NCBI GenBank assembly: GCA_017442865.1
Contig: JAFRXK010000015.1
Span: 1-63,902, forward strand
Source: Lachnospiraceae bacterium
GTDB lineage: Bacteria > Bacillota > Clostridia > Lachnospirales > Lachnospiraceae
DNA: 63,902 nt
Direction of reading: 5' to 3'
Shown: piece after piece, positions 25,316 through 34,822 of the stretch
Numbering within the stretch: position 1 is the first letter of the stretch
How the letters are laid out: each line of letters starts with the position of its first letter
Notes under the pieces: model-generated
What the model saw: only the letters and a program-made list of their open reading frames with translations
Database searches by the model: none
What the model was told of the DNA's origin: nothing
Position numbers and translations under genes: made by a program

Positions 25316-25344
25316 CAAAGAATCTGCCTGTGACAGGTTCTTTG
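25316..25344. repeat. Second hairpin in the permease-GH65 gap
   Basis: CAAAGAA and TTCTTTG enclose an inner CCTG-TGA-CAGG. Together with the previous repeat it makes a double hairpin between the second permease gene and the GH65 gene, fitting mRNA processing or partial termination. Confidence 0.5.
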
Positions 25345-25409
25345 TATATTAATTATTTAATTTAATGCAATCTGTAAGTCAGACCATATGTATCATGTCA
25401 TACAGTACA

Positions 25410-26345
25410 TTAACCCTTTACAGCACCGCTTGCAGCACCATCTGTAATCTTCTTCTGGAAGATAAGGAAGAATATCGTCGGCGGTACAATTGAGAATAAT
25501 ACTACCTGTAATGTATCGATAACTGTGATATTCTTAAGAGTTCTGAATGAGAACAGCTTAACCATAACTGTCCACTTCTTCGAAGTTCCGTTAAGTACTA
25601 AGTACGGTAACAGGAAATCTGACCACGCAGCCGTTATAGCAAAAATTATAATTACTGAGATAATAGGTCCTGAAAGCGGAAGTACTATCTTGTAGAATAT
25701 CTGGAACGGACCACAGCCGTCAAGCTGTGCAGCCTCAATAAGCTCCTTAGGAAGTCCCTCGAAGAAGTTCTTAAAGAGTACAACCCAGAACGCATTTGCA
25801 CCGAAGCATAACCACAGCGGAATAAAAGAACCAACAAGACCTACTGCATTGATATTCAGATATAATGCAACGATACTTGCTGTTGAAGGAATCAACAGAC
25901 ACCACATAACAAGAGCGTTAAGTATCTTATGTCCTCTTGGCTTAAGTATTGCGAGACCATAAGCTAAAAGTCCGTTGAAGAATACACCACAGATAACTGC
26001 ACCAAGTACAACTATACCTGAATTAATATAGAATCTGGTAAATCCAAACTTCTTCCACGTCCTCAAAATGCCATCAATCGCAAAGCTCTCCGGCATAATC
26101 TTCAGAGATGACTTATACTCGGCAAGTGACTTAAAACAGTTTAAGAATACCCATACTGCCGGGAACAAAGCTATGACTACAAAAATAAAACATATAATCA
26201 TAATAAGGATACATAATATCTTTATTCTTGGTGAACGTACATCAAAATATCTGATAACACCATCTGACTTCTGAAGGTACTTGCCAAAGAAAAATCCTTT
26301 ACCCTTATATTTTTCTTCTTTTTTGAATAATTTCTTTAAATTCAT
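25410..26345 (-). CDS. Sugar ABC transporter permease (MalG type)
   Basis: The 311-residue protein has about six transmembrane helices and the EAA loop, here ELIEAAQLDGCGPFQIFYKI, that docks the ATPase. The end QKKITDGAASGAVKG is typical of MalG-like CUT1 permeases. GGGGGG precedes the ATG. It lies 12 bases after the MalF-type partner. A charged stretch of about 40 residues precedes the first helix. No ATPase gene is present, as in many CUT1 systems served by a shared MsmK-like ATPase. Confidence 0.93.
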   Translation of the reverse strand: MNLKKLFKKEEKYKGKGFFFGKYLQKSDGVIRYFDVRSPRIKILCILIMIICFIFVVIALFPAVWVFLNCFKSLAEYKSSLKIMPESFAIDGILRTWKKFGFTRFYINSGIVVLGAVICGVFFNGLLAYGLAILKPRGHKILNALVMWCLLIPSTASIVALYLNINAVGLVGSFIPLWLCFGANAFWVVLFKNFFEGLPKELIEAAQLDGCGPFQIFYKIVLPLSGPIISVIIIFAITAAWSDFLLPYLVLNGTSKKWTVMVKLFSFRTLKNITVIDTLQVVLFSIVPPTIFFLIFQKKITDGAASGAVKG

Positions 26346-26357
26346 GTCCAGCCCCCC

Positions 26358-27242
26358 TTAGTCATCTTTTGATTTTGTCAGCTTAGTATAAAGCGCACTA
26401 AGCGCAACAAGCATTATACAAATAAGAACTGAAATAGCTGAAGCCTCTGGGTAATTGTAGTACTCAAACGCCCTTCGGTATACGAGCATAAGGATTGATA
26501 TACTCGCATTATTCGGACCACCATTTGTAATAATGAGTGGCTCATAGAGAATCTGGAATACTGAGATAATCTGCAGGATAAGCATTGTCTTACCTAATGA
26601 GAATATCTGAGGTAATGTAATATGGATAATTCTCTGAAAAATACCTGCACCATCAATAGTAGCTGCTTCATAAAGCTCAGCATTGATACTACTGATACCT
26701 GCCATATAGATAAGCGCTGTAGAACCCGCGCCCTTCCATGTCATGGCAATAACAATAAGAGGTATAATCCATGTCTTTCCCTGCAGCCATGCAACCGGTT
26801 CAAAGTTAGGAATAATCTTTGATAAAAGTATATTTAAAACACCTGTAGGTCCTGCTTTGTAAAGGTTTAACCATATATATGCCGTAGCAATACCCGGCAC
26901 AATGTTTGGAAAATAAACACCAATTCTGAAGAAGCCTTTAAGGTGTATTGTTTCCGAAATCATAATAGCCAGAAGAATCGGTACGAAGAAACCAATAACC
27001 AGTGACCATAAAATATAAACAAATGTATTCTGCAATGCAGGCATAAAATCCGGCAGTTTAAATGCCGATATGTAATTCTGTAATCCTACAAACTTATTTA
27101 TTCTCATTCCATGTGCATTAAAGAAAGAAAGTACAATACTTTCAATCAACGGAACCCATACAAAGAATGCAAAAAGTATAATTGTAGGAGCCATAATAAG
27201 CCATGCCATCAAATCTCTTCTAACGGAAGCCTTGTTCTTCAT
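26358..27242 (-). CDS. Sugar ABC transporter permease (MalF type)
   Basis: From the ATG at 27242, preceded by GAGGAGGG, the protein has 294 residues and about six transmembrane helices, starting LMAWLIMAPTIILFAFFVWV. The EAA loop is ELYEAATIDGAGIFQRIIHI. The pattern fits the first permease of a CUT1 importer for oligosaccharides. It follows the binding-protein gene by 132 bases, a gap with a strong hairpin, and precedes the MalG-type gene. Confidence 0.93.
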   Translation of the reverse strand: MKNKASVRRDLMAWLIMAPTIILFAFFVWVPLIESIVLSFFNAHGMRINKFVGLQNYISAFKLPDFMPALQNTFVYILWSLVIGFFVPILLAIMISETIHLKGFFRIGVYFPNIVPGIATAYIWLNLYKAGPTGVLNILLSKIIPNFEPVAWLQGKTWIIPLIVIAMTWKGAGSTALIYMAGISSINAELYEAATIDGAGIFQRIIHITLPQIFSLGKTMLILQIISVFQILYEPLIITNGGPNNASISILMLVYRRAFEYYNYPEASAISVLICIMLVALSALYTKLTKSKDD

Positions 27243-27297
27243 TCTGGCACCCTCCTCTATACACAATTTTTTGTTAACATTATATTTTTTAAAGCAA

Positions 27298-27324
27298 ATG
27301 GGGTTTCTTTTGGAGAAACCCCAT
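27298..27324 (-). terminator. Intra-operon hairpin after the binding-protein gene
   Basis: ATGGGGTTTC and GAAACCCCAT form a perfect 10-bp stem with a 7-base loop, followed on the minus strand by TTGCTTTAAAAAAT. This is the usual place for a leaky terminator that lets the binding protein be made in excess over the permeases. Confidence 0.6.
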
Positions 27325-27374
27325 CGCCTTATTAATTATTTAATTCAAATCAACAAATTAACATAAAATATTAA

Positions 27375-28862
27375 TTACTGTGCGTTTGGATCATCAAGAA
27401 TTGCCTGATACTCTTCGTTAGCTGCCTTCATAAGAGCTGCAACGTCAGCATCCTTGTTTGTAAGTACTTCCTGAAGAACCTTTGTAAGTGCAGCATACAT
27501 AGACTGTGTCTTACCTGGCTCCTCTGACTTGATGTTACCATTCTTAATGAAATCGAAGTATGAAGCGTAAAGCTCTTCCTTAACGTTACCATACTGCTCA
27601 ATAGCTTCTGCCTGAGCTGCCTCAAGCTCTGGGCTGTCCCAACCTGAGATAGACTGGATTACAGGAATACCAAGTTCGTTGTTTGTCTTAGCACCATCAA
27701 GGATACCCTGCTTAACTGTGTCAGTAACAACCGGTGACTTGCCCATTAATACTAAGTAATCAAGAGCTGCATTAACCTCTGCATCTGTAGCATCCTTTGA
27801 GAATACGTAAGGTGTACCACCTGTTAAGCCGTAAGCTGCATCCGGACCTGCTGGTAAAGCACCAAGACCGAAGCTGTCAAGTGCAAGACCTTTTTCTGCT
27901 GGCTGGTTAACTGCATCGTTAGCTGCAATGTACATAGCTGCTGTACCTGCTGCGATGTTCTCGAAACCTGTTCCCCAGTTCTCTGCTGTAGGATCAGCTG
28001 TTAATACATCATAATCCCACTTAAGTGACTTAACATATTCCATAGCCTTGATTGCTGCATCTGAAGCAAGATCAGCTGTGTATGTTCCATCGCCATTATC
28101 CTTTACAAGGTTTGCGCCGAATGCCCAAGCGATGTTTGAGAAGTGCCATCCACCTGCATTATCAGCAGCAAGGAGACATAAACCAGCCTGGCCTGTAGCT
28201 TCCTTGATAAGCTTAGCATCTTCTGCTAACTCATCCCATGTCTTTGGATACTTCGGAACGCCGTTCTCATCAACAAGGCCTGCCTTCTCGAACATATCAA
28301 CATTTACCATAAGACCAAGTACATAACCATCACGAGGAACACCATATACCTTACCGTCATCGCTTGAAAGAAGCTTACGAACTGACTCGTTCATGCTGTC
28401 TAACCAGCCTCTGTCCTTAAGAATGTCTGTGATATCCTTTACATAGCCACCAGCGATAAGCTTCTTAGGCTCTGTATACCATGTTTCAAAGATTGTTGGG
28501 CAGTTTCCTGACTCAGCTAATGGTACGAATGTATCAACAGCGTATGTATAAGGAGCCTTCTCAACCTTTACGTTAGGGTTGTCTGTTGTTAACTGCTTGA
28601 TGTAGCCATCATGAAGTTCGAACTGAGCCTCATCACTACCTTCTGCTGGGTAGATACCTAACTTAAGTGTTACGTCTTCTGCTGGAGCCTCTGTCTCCGG
28701 TGCATCTGTCTCTGCAGGTGCTTCTGTCTCTGGAGCCTTTGTCTCTGCCTGTGTTTCAGCCTTTGTCTCCTCTGGCTTATTGTCGCCGCCACATGCTGTA
28801 AGCATTGAGCCTACCATAGCAAGGCAAAGAACAAGGCCAAGGATCTTCTTAAAATTTTTCAT
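27375..28862 (-). CDS. Sugar-binding lipoprotein of an ABC importer
   Basis: From the ATG at 28862 (GGGAGAAGG upstream) the 495-residue protein has a lipoprotein signal, KKILGLVLCLAMVGSMLTAC with the Cys of the lipobox, then a low-complexity linker of about 40 residues rich in Glu, Thr, Ala and Pro (ETEAPAETDAPETEAPAE). The mature part is a family 1 solute-binding protein with TWDELAEDAKLIKEATG and LTGGTPYVFSKDATD. It should capture an oligosaccharide outside the membrane. It is the first gene of the sugar operon and the promoter-proximal one. The ligand is not readable. Confidence 0.93.
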   Translation of the reverse strand: MKNFKKILGLVLCLAMVGSMLTACGGDNKPEETKAETQAETKAPETEAPAETDAPETEAPAEDVTLKLGIYPAEGSDEAQFELHDGYIKQLTTDNPNVKVEKAPYTYAVDTFVPLAESGNCPTIFETWYTEPKKLIAGGYVKDITDILKDRGWLDSMNESVRKLLSSDDGKVYGVPRDGYVLGLMVNVDMFEKAGLVDENGVPKYPKTWDELAEDAKLIKEATGQAGLCLLAADNAGGWHFSNIAWAFGANLVKDNGDGTYTADLASDAAIKAMEYVKSLKWDYDVLTADPTAENWGTGFENIAAGTAAMYIAANDAVNQPAEKGLALDSFGLGALPAGPDAAYGLTGGTPYVFSKDATDAEVNAALDYLVLMGKSPVVTDTVKQGILDGAKTNNELGIPVIQSISGWDSPELEAAQAEAIEQYGNVKEELYASYFDFIKNGNIKSEEPGKTQSMYAALTKVLQEVLTNKDADVAALMKAANEEYQAILDDPNAQ

Positions 28863-28958
28863 CTTTTTCCTTCTCCCTTCCTGAGATTGAATTTTATTTG
28901 CGAGGGTCTGTGTAATACTCATTTTAAAAACTTTCCTACTGCCCTTACGCTCACATAA

Positions 28959-28987
28959 ATTGTATCATTTGAGAATTTTGATGTCAA
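28959..28987 (-). promoter_or_regulatory. Promoter of the sugar importer operon
   Basis: TTGACA (28987-28982), 17-base spacer, TACAAT (28964-28959) on the minus strand: close to consensus. No cre-like or other operator is recognised with confidence beside it. Confidence 0.75.
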
Positions 28988-29143
28988 TAGTTTTTAAATG
29001 ATTAATTTTAAGCATATTCTACATACTTTTCAAAAAAGTAAAATGTTTTTTTAGTCATTTATACCAGTAATACGTTTTAGTGAGGTTGATATTATCATCA
29101 ATTTATATATTTTTTATTTTTATTATACGACAAATTAACCAAT

Positions 29144-30307
29144 TTAATTATTTTCCAAATTCGTGTTCTTCTGCTCCATTAACGAGTATTCCTGCTCCAG
29201 AAGCTCTATATAATGCTCTGTCATCCTGCATAAATATTCGGGTTTTTTTTGGCTGTCTCCATCGCCCTCCGCAATTGTCAACGCACCGCATACAACACAT
29301 GCAAATTTTTTGCTGCAGTTTTCACATTCTGAAGGCATACAAATCCTGCCTGTTTCATTAACTATATATTCCCACTCGTCTTTAAAGCTTTTGCCGTCTC
29401 TGCAGTGATTTACAACCGGAGCATTCATCATGCCGCACGGAGTGATTCTTCCGTCCCAGGTTATCCAGAATGAGCTTTTGCCGGCCATGCATTTCATCTT
29501 TGCATCCTCTGTCCTCATGCAGTCATCATCTTCCTCCGCATTACACTTGCCTGCATGCATTGCCTGCAGATATAATTTATATCTGTTTTCGCTCATTCTG
29601 AGCTTATCCGACCTTGCTCTTGCCGCAGCTGCCTCCTCAGCCGTAAATCTGACTTCAACATCTGTCTTTCCGTTTTTAGCACTTCGTACCGGCGGAAACA
29701 TATATGAAGTAGCCCTGAAGCTTAAATCTCTTTCCTTTGCGAAATTAATAATATACTCCATGTCAGCCTCATTATATTTTGTAAAGCTGGCATTGATATT
29801 AACCATAATTCCGGCTGCCCTGAGCAGTTCAATTCCACGAACCGCCCTGTCATAGCCATTTTTCAGCCCGCAAAGCCTCTCATAGGTTTCGTTATCCTTG
29901 CCATAAAGCGTAACATTAATCTTGGCAGGCGGTGTTTTTGAAAGCCATTCCATAATGTTCTCATCTATCAGCGTCGCATTACTGTTAATTGTAATAGACA
30001 GTCCAAGCTTTGTAAGCTCCTCATATATATATCTGAAATCCTTTCTTATAAACGGCTCGCCGCCGGTCAGCAGCAGAAAAAGCATGCCGCACTCTACAGC
30101 CTCTTTGCCTAAGTCTATCCACTCCTGTGCAGAAAGCATTGTACCTCTCTCGTTCATTTCCTTTTCAGACATACGTATATAGCACATGCGGCAATTCATG
30201 TTGCAAAGCGGTGTAAGCTCAAACGATCCGTTAAGCGGAATCTTTTTAATCGCTGCTTTATTCATAAGGAATCTTTTTATCTGCGGCTGTGGTGTCCTGT
30301 CTGCCAT
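29144..30307 (-). CDS. Radical SAM protein with SPASM domain
   Basis: This 387-residue protein has the radical SAM cluster motif CNMNCRMC near residue 36, the LLTGGEPFIRKDF stretch for SAM binding, and a C-terminal SPASM region with several Cys (ITPCGMMNAP, MPSECENCSKKFACVVCGA) for extra 4Fe-4S clusters. SPASM proteins usually modify peptides or act as sulfatase-maturating enzymes. No small precursor peptide or sulfatase is visible nearby, so its substrate is unknown. GGAGG precedes the ATG. It lies 65 bases after the lyxose isomerase-like gene. Confidence 0.88.
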   Translation of the reverse strand: MADRTPQPQIKRFLMNKAAIKKIPLNGSFELTPLCNMNCRMCYIRMSEKEMNERGTMLSAQEWIDLGKEAVECGMLFLLLTGGEPFIRKDFRYIYEELTKLGLSITINSNATLIDENIMEWLSKTPPAKINVTLYGKDNETYERLCGLKNGYDRAVRGIELLRAAGIMVNINASFTKYNEADMEYIINFAKERDLSFRATSYMFPPVRSAKNGKTDVEVRFTAEEAAAARARSDKLRMSENRYKLYLQAMHAGKCNAEEDDDCMRTEDAKMKCMAGKSSFWITWDGRITPCGMMNAPVVNHCRDGKSFKDEWEYIVNETGRICMPSECENCSKKFACVVCGALTIAEGDGDSQKKPEYLCRMTEHYIELLEQEYSLMEQKNTNLENN

Positions 30308-30372
30308 AGTATTAAACCTCCATGTTTCTGCAAATTATATTTTCCCTTATCAGGTAATACTCAATCATCAAT

Positions 30373-31071
30373 TTACATTTTTATTTCTGTATCATTTGCC
30401 TTAGGATATTCATTACACAAATATCTGTAAACCGGCTCGTCCTCTTCAATCTTTGGGAAACGTCCTACATGCTCATAAAAATAATTATCATTATTATCGT
30501 CATTGCACATCGAAACCTCTCCAAGCAGCACATCTCCACTTCCTGTAAGCACATTAAAATCATGATATGTACCCGGTTTAAGCGTAATGCTCTGCCCCGG
30601 CTCAAGATAAATATCCGTACCCGCCTTCACGTAATAAGTATGTCCATCCGAGTTCACACATACATCAGTATCCGCAAGTCCGTAATTTTCATCACTGTTA
30701 TACAATTTAACAATCAGAGTACCGCCGCCGCGGTTAATAATATCCTCGCTCTTGCTCCAGTGGAAATGCATCGGCGAATACTGGCCCTCCTTCACCATAA
30801 GCAGCTTCTCTGCGTATGTCTTGGTATAAATATCGCTCCCGTGTCTGCCGTTTCTTATTGTAATAAGCGCCATACCGGTTTTATTCCAGTCTCCGAGCCC
30901 ATAATCCGTTATATCCCATCCGAGCATTGTATCTCTTATCTCGTCATACTCATGTCCCTTATCCTTCCAGTCCTCGGCTGTCCACCCTGCAAACGGCGGG
31001 AGACAAAATCCATGCGCTTTAATCAATGCCTCCATATCCTTAATTGCATTATTAATTTCCGAACGTTTCAT
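30373..31071 (-). CDS. D-lyxose/D-mannose ketol-isomerase-like cupin
   Basis: The 232-residue protein from the ATG at 31071 (MKRSEINNAI, as in known D-lyxose isomerases) has the cupin metal site MHFHWSKSEDI and a later His in PGTYHDFNVL, plus LPPFAGWTAEDW and the RNGRHG stretch of the family. These enzymes interconvert D-lyxose and D-xylulose or D-mannose and D-fructose with Mn or Zn. A frame beginning at 31089 is possible but has less family support. No transporter or kinase gene for these sugars is adjacent. Natural substrate is uncertain. Confidence 0.85.
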   Translation of the reverse strand: MKRSEINNAIKDMEALIKAHGFCLPPFAGWTAEDWKDKGHEYDEIRDTMLGWDITDYGLGDWNKTGMALITIRNGRHGSDIYTKTYAEKLLMVKEGQYSPMHFHWSKSEDIINRGGGTLIVKLYNSDENYGLADTDVCVNSDGHTYYVKAGTDIYLEPGQSITLKPGTYHDFNVLTGSGDVLLGEVSMCNDDNNDNYFYEHVGRFPKIEEDEPVYRYLCNEYPKANDTEIKM

Positions 31072-31196
31072 AATAAATAAATTCTCCATTCCGCCGGCCT
31101 TTGCTTATAGCAAAACAGCGGCATACGCTTGTCCTAAGCACTGCTCTTCTCCCTTTTGCAGTACAGACATCTCATGTCCAAATGCCAAAATGTTTT

Positions 31197-32711
31197 TCAA
31201 AGCAAAAATTCTGCCAGCACATAATTGCTCAAATCCACGCCATAATCCGTCAGTCGCAAAAAATCATCCTGCTGTTCAATTAATCCCTCGCTCATTAATC
31301 TGCCCAGCACTTCTCCATATATATCATAAATATTTTTACCGAAACACTTCTTAAAATCCGCCATGGAAATGCCTTTGCACATTCTCAGTCCCAGAAACAT
31401 AAACTCTTCCATTCTCTCTTTTTGTGAAAGCAATTGTATGGTTTCCTCATCCACCCACGGCGAAGCCTGTACGCTTTTCTTATCTGCCGTCTGCAACGCT
31501 TGTTCATCTTTATCCGCAAACGGCAAAGCCTGTGCTCCGTTATCCGCCTGCAAAACCAGTCCTGCATTTTCCGGTTCTTCGGTTTTATCTACGGTCTTAT
31601 CTCCGGCTTTATCTACGACTTTATCCACAGTCTTATCTCCGGCTTTATCTACAGTCTTATTTCCGACTTTATCCTCGTCTTTATCTACTGCTTTATCCCC
31701 GGCTTTATCCGTGCTATTGTTTTCAGTTTTATCTATTACTTTATCCCTGGCTTTATCCACGGCTTCCAGATACGCCTCAAGCTCCCTTACATTTGCATAT
31801 CTTCTGCCTTCAAAAAGAGAAGCAGCCCCAAGCCCCAGTCCAAGATAATCCTTTCCCTGCCAGTATCCGCTGTTGTGCCTGCACTCGTATCCCGGCAGTG
31901 AATAATTTGATATTTCATATCTGTAATAACCATTTTCGCCAAGGAAGTCTTTCGTGAAATGATAAATCTCACGCTCCGTATCCTCATCAGGAAGCTTAAG
32001 CACCCTATCCCCACCGGCTTCACAGCCCTTACCGGCTTCTAAATTTCCTACGGCTTCACATCTCCCACCGGCTTCGCAGTACATATCATAAAACGGAGTT
32101 TCCTCTTCTATAATAAGGCTGTACGCCGAAATATGCTCAGGCTTAAACGATAATGTCTTTATCAGCGTGTTTTCCCAGTTTTTCATCGTCTGACCCGGAA
32201 TCGCGCTCATCAAATCCACATTCACATTTTCAAAGCCCGCTTCCCTTACTGCATCAAAGCTTCTGGCAAAATCCTCAAATGTATGAATCCTGCCAAGCAC
32301 CTTAAGCTCCGCATTATCCGCTGACTGAAGTCCGAGGCTGATTCTGTTCACTCCATTAGTCCTGTACAGCTTAAGCTTATCTGCTGTAAGCGTCCCCGGA
32401 TTGCACTCAATCGTAAACTCGCAGTCTTTGCTTAGCATAAAACCAGACCTTATTGCGGCAAATAATTTGTCTGCCTGAGAATTTGTAAGCACCGACGGCG
32501 TTCCACCCCCGATAAACACGGAAGTAACAATTCTGTCTTTGCTATATTCTTTGTAAAACTTAATTTCGTGGCAAAGTGTATCAATATATTTATCAATGCT
32601 CTCCCACTGTGACGAGCCTTTCCCAAATGATAAAAAATCACAATACAGACACTTTCTTATACAATATGGTATATGAATGTATATCATGAGTTCTCTTTTA
32701 TCATTTGCCAT
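31197..32711 (-). CDS. hemW: HemW-type radical SAM protein with repeat insertions
   Basis: From the ATG at 32711 (GGAG upstream) this is a 504-residue protein; usual HemW is about 380. It starts MIYIHIPYCIRKCLYCDF with the radical SAM Cys triad and has FIGGGTPSVL and the C-terminal winged domain (RMEEFMFLGLRMCKGI). HemW is thought to deliver heme to respiratory proteins; it is not coproporphyrinogen oxidase, though often labelled so. The extra length lies in two low-complexity inserts: an EAGG/EAVG-rich stretch and a long Asp-Lys-x-x tract before the C-terminal domain. The order lepA-hemW is common in Firmicutes. The inserts are in frame, so the protein is probably still made. Confidence 0.9.
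   Translation of the reverse strand: MANDKRELMIYIHIPYCIRKCLYCDFLSFGKGSSQWESIDKYIDTLCHEIKFYKEYSKDRIVTSVFIGGGTPSVLTNSQADKLFAAIRSGFMLSKDCEFTIECNPGTLTADKLKLYRTNGVNRISLGLQSADNAELKVLGRIHTFEDFARSFDAVREAGFENVNVDLMSAIPGQTMKNWENTLIKTLSFKPEHISAYSLIIEEETPFYDMYCEAGGRCEAVGNLEAGKGCEAGGDRVLKLPDEDTEREIYHFTKDFLGENGYYRYEISNYSLPGYECRHNSGYWQGKDYLGLGLGAASLFEGRRYANVRELEAYLEAVDKARDKVIDKTENNSTDKAGDKAVDKDEDKVGNKTVDKAGDKTVDKVVDKAGDKTVDKTEEPENAGLVLQADNGAQALPFADKDEQALQTADKKSVQASPWVDEETIQLLSQKERMEEFMFLGLRMCKGISMADFKKCFGKNIYDIYGEVLGRLMSEGLIEQQDDFLRLTDYGVDLSNYVLAEFLL
31577..31767 (-). repeat. 12-bp coding tandem repeat in hemW
   Basis: About 16 imperfect copies of a 12-bp unit encode Asp-Lys-x-x tetrapeptides (for example AGDKTVDKVVDKAGDK). 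The tract is inserted between the catalytic barrel and the C-terminal domain. Confidence 0.85.
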
Positions 32712-32726
32712 ACCAAGCTCCATTCC

Positions 32727-32792
32727 ATATGCCGCCGCAGGCGGCATATCCTGCTGAATCCTTCTATTCTCCACATGCCGCCGCAGGCGGCA
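32727..32792. repeat. Twin GC-rich hairpins between lepA and hemW
   Basis: ATATGCCGCC-GCA-GGCGGCATAT (32727-32749) and TGCCGCC-GCA-GGCGGCA (32776-32792) are two copies of the same perfect hairpin 26 bp apart. They lie between the lepA stop and the preferred hemW start and would fold in the shared mRNA. There is no T-run, so they are more likely a small repeat element or a processing site than terminators. Confidence 0.7.
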
Positions 32793-32798
32793 CACCGT

Positions 32799-34610
32799 CT
32801 ACTCCTCGTCTAACTTAAGCACACTCATGAAGGCCTTCTGCGGAATCTCGACATTTCCAATCTGTCTCATACGCTTCTTGCCTTCCTTCTGCTTTTCAAG
32901 CAGCTTTCTCTTTCTTGTAATATCGCCGCCATAACACTTTGCGAGTACATCCTTTCGCATTGCCTTTACGGTTTCGCGCGCAATTATCTTGTTGCCGATT
33001 GCCGCCTGAATCGGTATCTCAAACAAATGTCTTGGAATCTCCTCCTTGAGCTTCTCGCACATTTTCCTGCCACGCTCATACGCAGAATCCGCATGAACAA
33101 TAAATGAAAGTGCATCGACCTCTTCCCTGTTAATCAAAATGTCAAGCTTGACAAGGCTGGAGATCTCATAGCCCTTAAGCTCATAATCAAAGGATGCGTA
33201 CCCTCTGGAGCGCGACTTAAGCGCATCGAAGAAATCATATATTATCTCATTTAACGGCAGGTCATATTTTAACATAACCCTGTTGTCGTCAAGATAATCC
33301 GTGCTTATATATACGCCGCGTCTTTCCTGACACAGCTGCATTATCGCACCGATATATGTGGTAGTAACAAGTATCTCCGCACTTACAATAGGCTCCTCCA
33401 TGTAATCAATTTCCGACGGATCCGGAAGATTTGACGGATTTGTAAGCTCTATCATATCGCCATTTGTCTTATGAACCCTGTATACAACGCCCGGCGCTGT
33501 GGTAACGAGATCAAGATTATACTCTCTTTCAAGCCTCTCTTGAATTATTTCAAGATGAAGCAGTCCAAGGAAACCGCATCTGAAGCCAAATCCGAGCGCA
33601 ATCGAGGTCTCCGCCTCAAAAAACAGCGAAGCGTCATTGAGCTGGAGCTTGTCAAGTGCATCCCTTAAATCATTATACTTTGCACCGTCTGCCGGATAAA
33701 GTCCGCAGTAAACCATAGGCGTCACCTTCTTGTAGCCCGGAAGCGGTGCCTCACATGGGTTGTCCGCGTCAGTCACGGTATCTCCAACGCGGGTATCCTT
33801 AACATTTTTAATGCTGGCGGTAATATATCCAACCATGCCCGCACTAAGCTCATCACATGCAATAAACTGTCCTGCGCCGAAATATCCTACCTCAACCACC
33901 TCCGCTGTCGCTCCCGTAGCCATCATAAGCATCTTAGTGCCCTTTTTAATCGTGCCATCCATAACACGGCAGAACACAATAACGCCCTTATACGAATCAT
34001 ACAACGAATCAAATATCAATGCCTTAAGCGGAGCCGATGCATCCCCGGCCGGAGCCGGAATCTTCTTAACTATCTGCTCTAAAACGTCCTCAACATTAAG
34101 TCCTGTCTTTGCCGAAATCTGCGGAGCGTCCTGCGCCTCTATACCAATAACGTCCTCTATCTCATCAATAACCTGCTGCGGCTGCGCGCTTGGCAGGTCA
34201 ATTTTATTGATTACAGGAAATACATCAAGATTGTGGTCAAGTGCAAGATAAACATTTGCCAGAGTCTGTGCTTCAATTCCCTGGGCCGCATCCACAACAA
34301 GAATAGCTCCGTCGCACGCAGCCAGACTTCTCGACACCTCATAATTAAAATCCACGTGTCCCGGCGTATCTATCAGATTAAAAATATACTCCTGACCATC
34401 CTTTGCCTTATACACTGTCCTGACTGCCTGAGACTTAATTGTAATTCCTCTTTCTCTCTCCAGTTCCATGTTATCCAGGACCTGGTCCTGCATCTCGCGC
34501 GTCGTCAAAAGACCTGTCATCTCGATAATTCTGTCCGCAAGTGTTGATTTTCCGTGGTCTATATGTGCAATTATACAAAAATTTCTTATCTTACTCTGAT
34601 CAATGCTCAC
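32799..34610 (-). CDS. lepA: Elongation factor 4 (LepA) GTPase
   Basis: The 603-residue protein has all translation-GTPase motifs: [14 protein letters not shown] (G1), [10 protein letters not shown] (G2), DTPGHVDF (G3), NKIDLP (G4), plus the LepA-specific C-terminus ending [19 protein letters not shown]. LepA acts on ribosomes, probably in initiation or 30S biogenesis. The start is GTG at 34610 with GGAGG upstream. Length and sequence are normal. Confidence 0.97.
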   Translation of the reverse strand: MSIDQSKIRNFCIIAHIDHGKSTLADRIIEMTGLLTTREMQDQVLDNMELERERGITIKSQAVRTVYKAKDGQEYIFNLIDTPGHVDFNYEVSRSLAACDGAILVVDAAQGIEAQTLANVYLALDHNLDVFPVINKIDLPSAQPQQVIDEIEDVIGIEAQDAPQISAKTGLNVEDVLEQIVKKIPAPAGDASAPLKALIFDSLYDSYKGVIVFCRVMDGTIKKGTKMLMMATGATAEVVEVGYFGAGQFIACDELSAGMVGYITASIKNVKDTRVGDTVTDADNPCEAPLPGYKKVTPMVYCGLYPADGAKYNDLRDALDKLQLNDASLFFEAETSIALGFGFRCGFLGLLHLEIIQERLEREYNLDLVTTAPGVVYRVHKTNGDMIELTNPSNLPDPSEIDYMEEPIVSAEILVTTTYIGAIMQLCQERRGVYISTDYLDDNRVMLKYDLPLNEIIYDFFDALKSRSRGYASFDYELKGYEISSLVKLDILINREEVDALSFIVHADSAYERGRKMCEKLKEEIPRHLFEIPIQAAIGNKIIARETVKAMRKDVLAKCYGGDITRKRKLLEKQKEGKKRMRQIGNVEIPQKAFMSVLKLDEE

Positions 34611-34685
34611 TCGCTATTCCTCCTGTAAATACCTGCTCTGTCCCCCTTATCCCAAGACGGCAGGAGCACAATAGCCTTATTTTTT

Positions 34686-34714
34686 AGTATAACACATGAA
34701 ACAAACCTTCGCAA
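34686..34714 (-). promoter_or_regulatory. lepA promoter
   Basis: TTGCGA (34714-34709), 17-base spacer, TATACT (34691-34686) on the minus strand, about 70 bases before lepA. The remaining spoIIP-lepA gap has no other clear signal. Confidence 0.65.
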
Positions 34715-34822
34715 GCTCTGTAAAATATCATATCAATTTAAGTTTTAACATTTTAAATATCATCTTCCTCCAGATATAAAATATTATGATTAATTCACGG
34801 ACAGCGTCACATTTTCTGATTT

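Noticed and set aside
31424..31957. Long plus-strand frames over hemW rich in Leu, Tyr and Ser repeats
   Set aside because: They are antisense readings of the Asp-Lys-x-x repeat tract in hemW.
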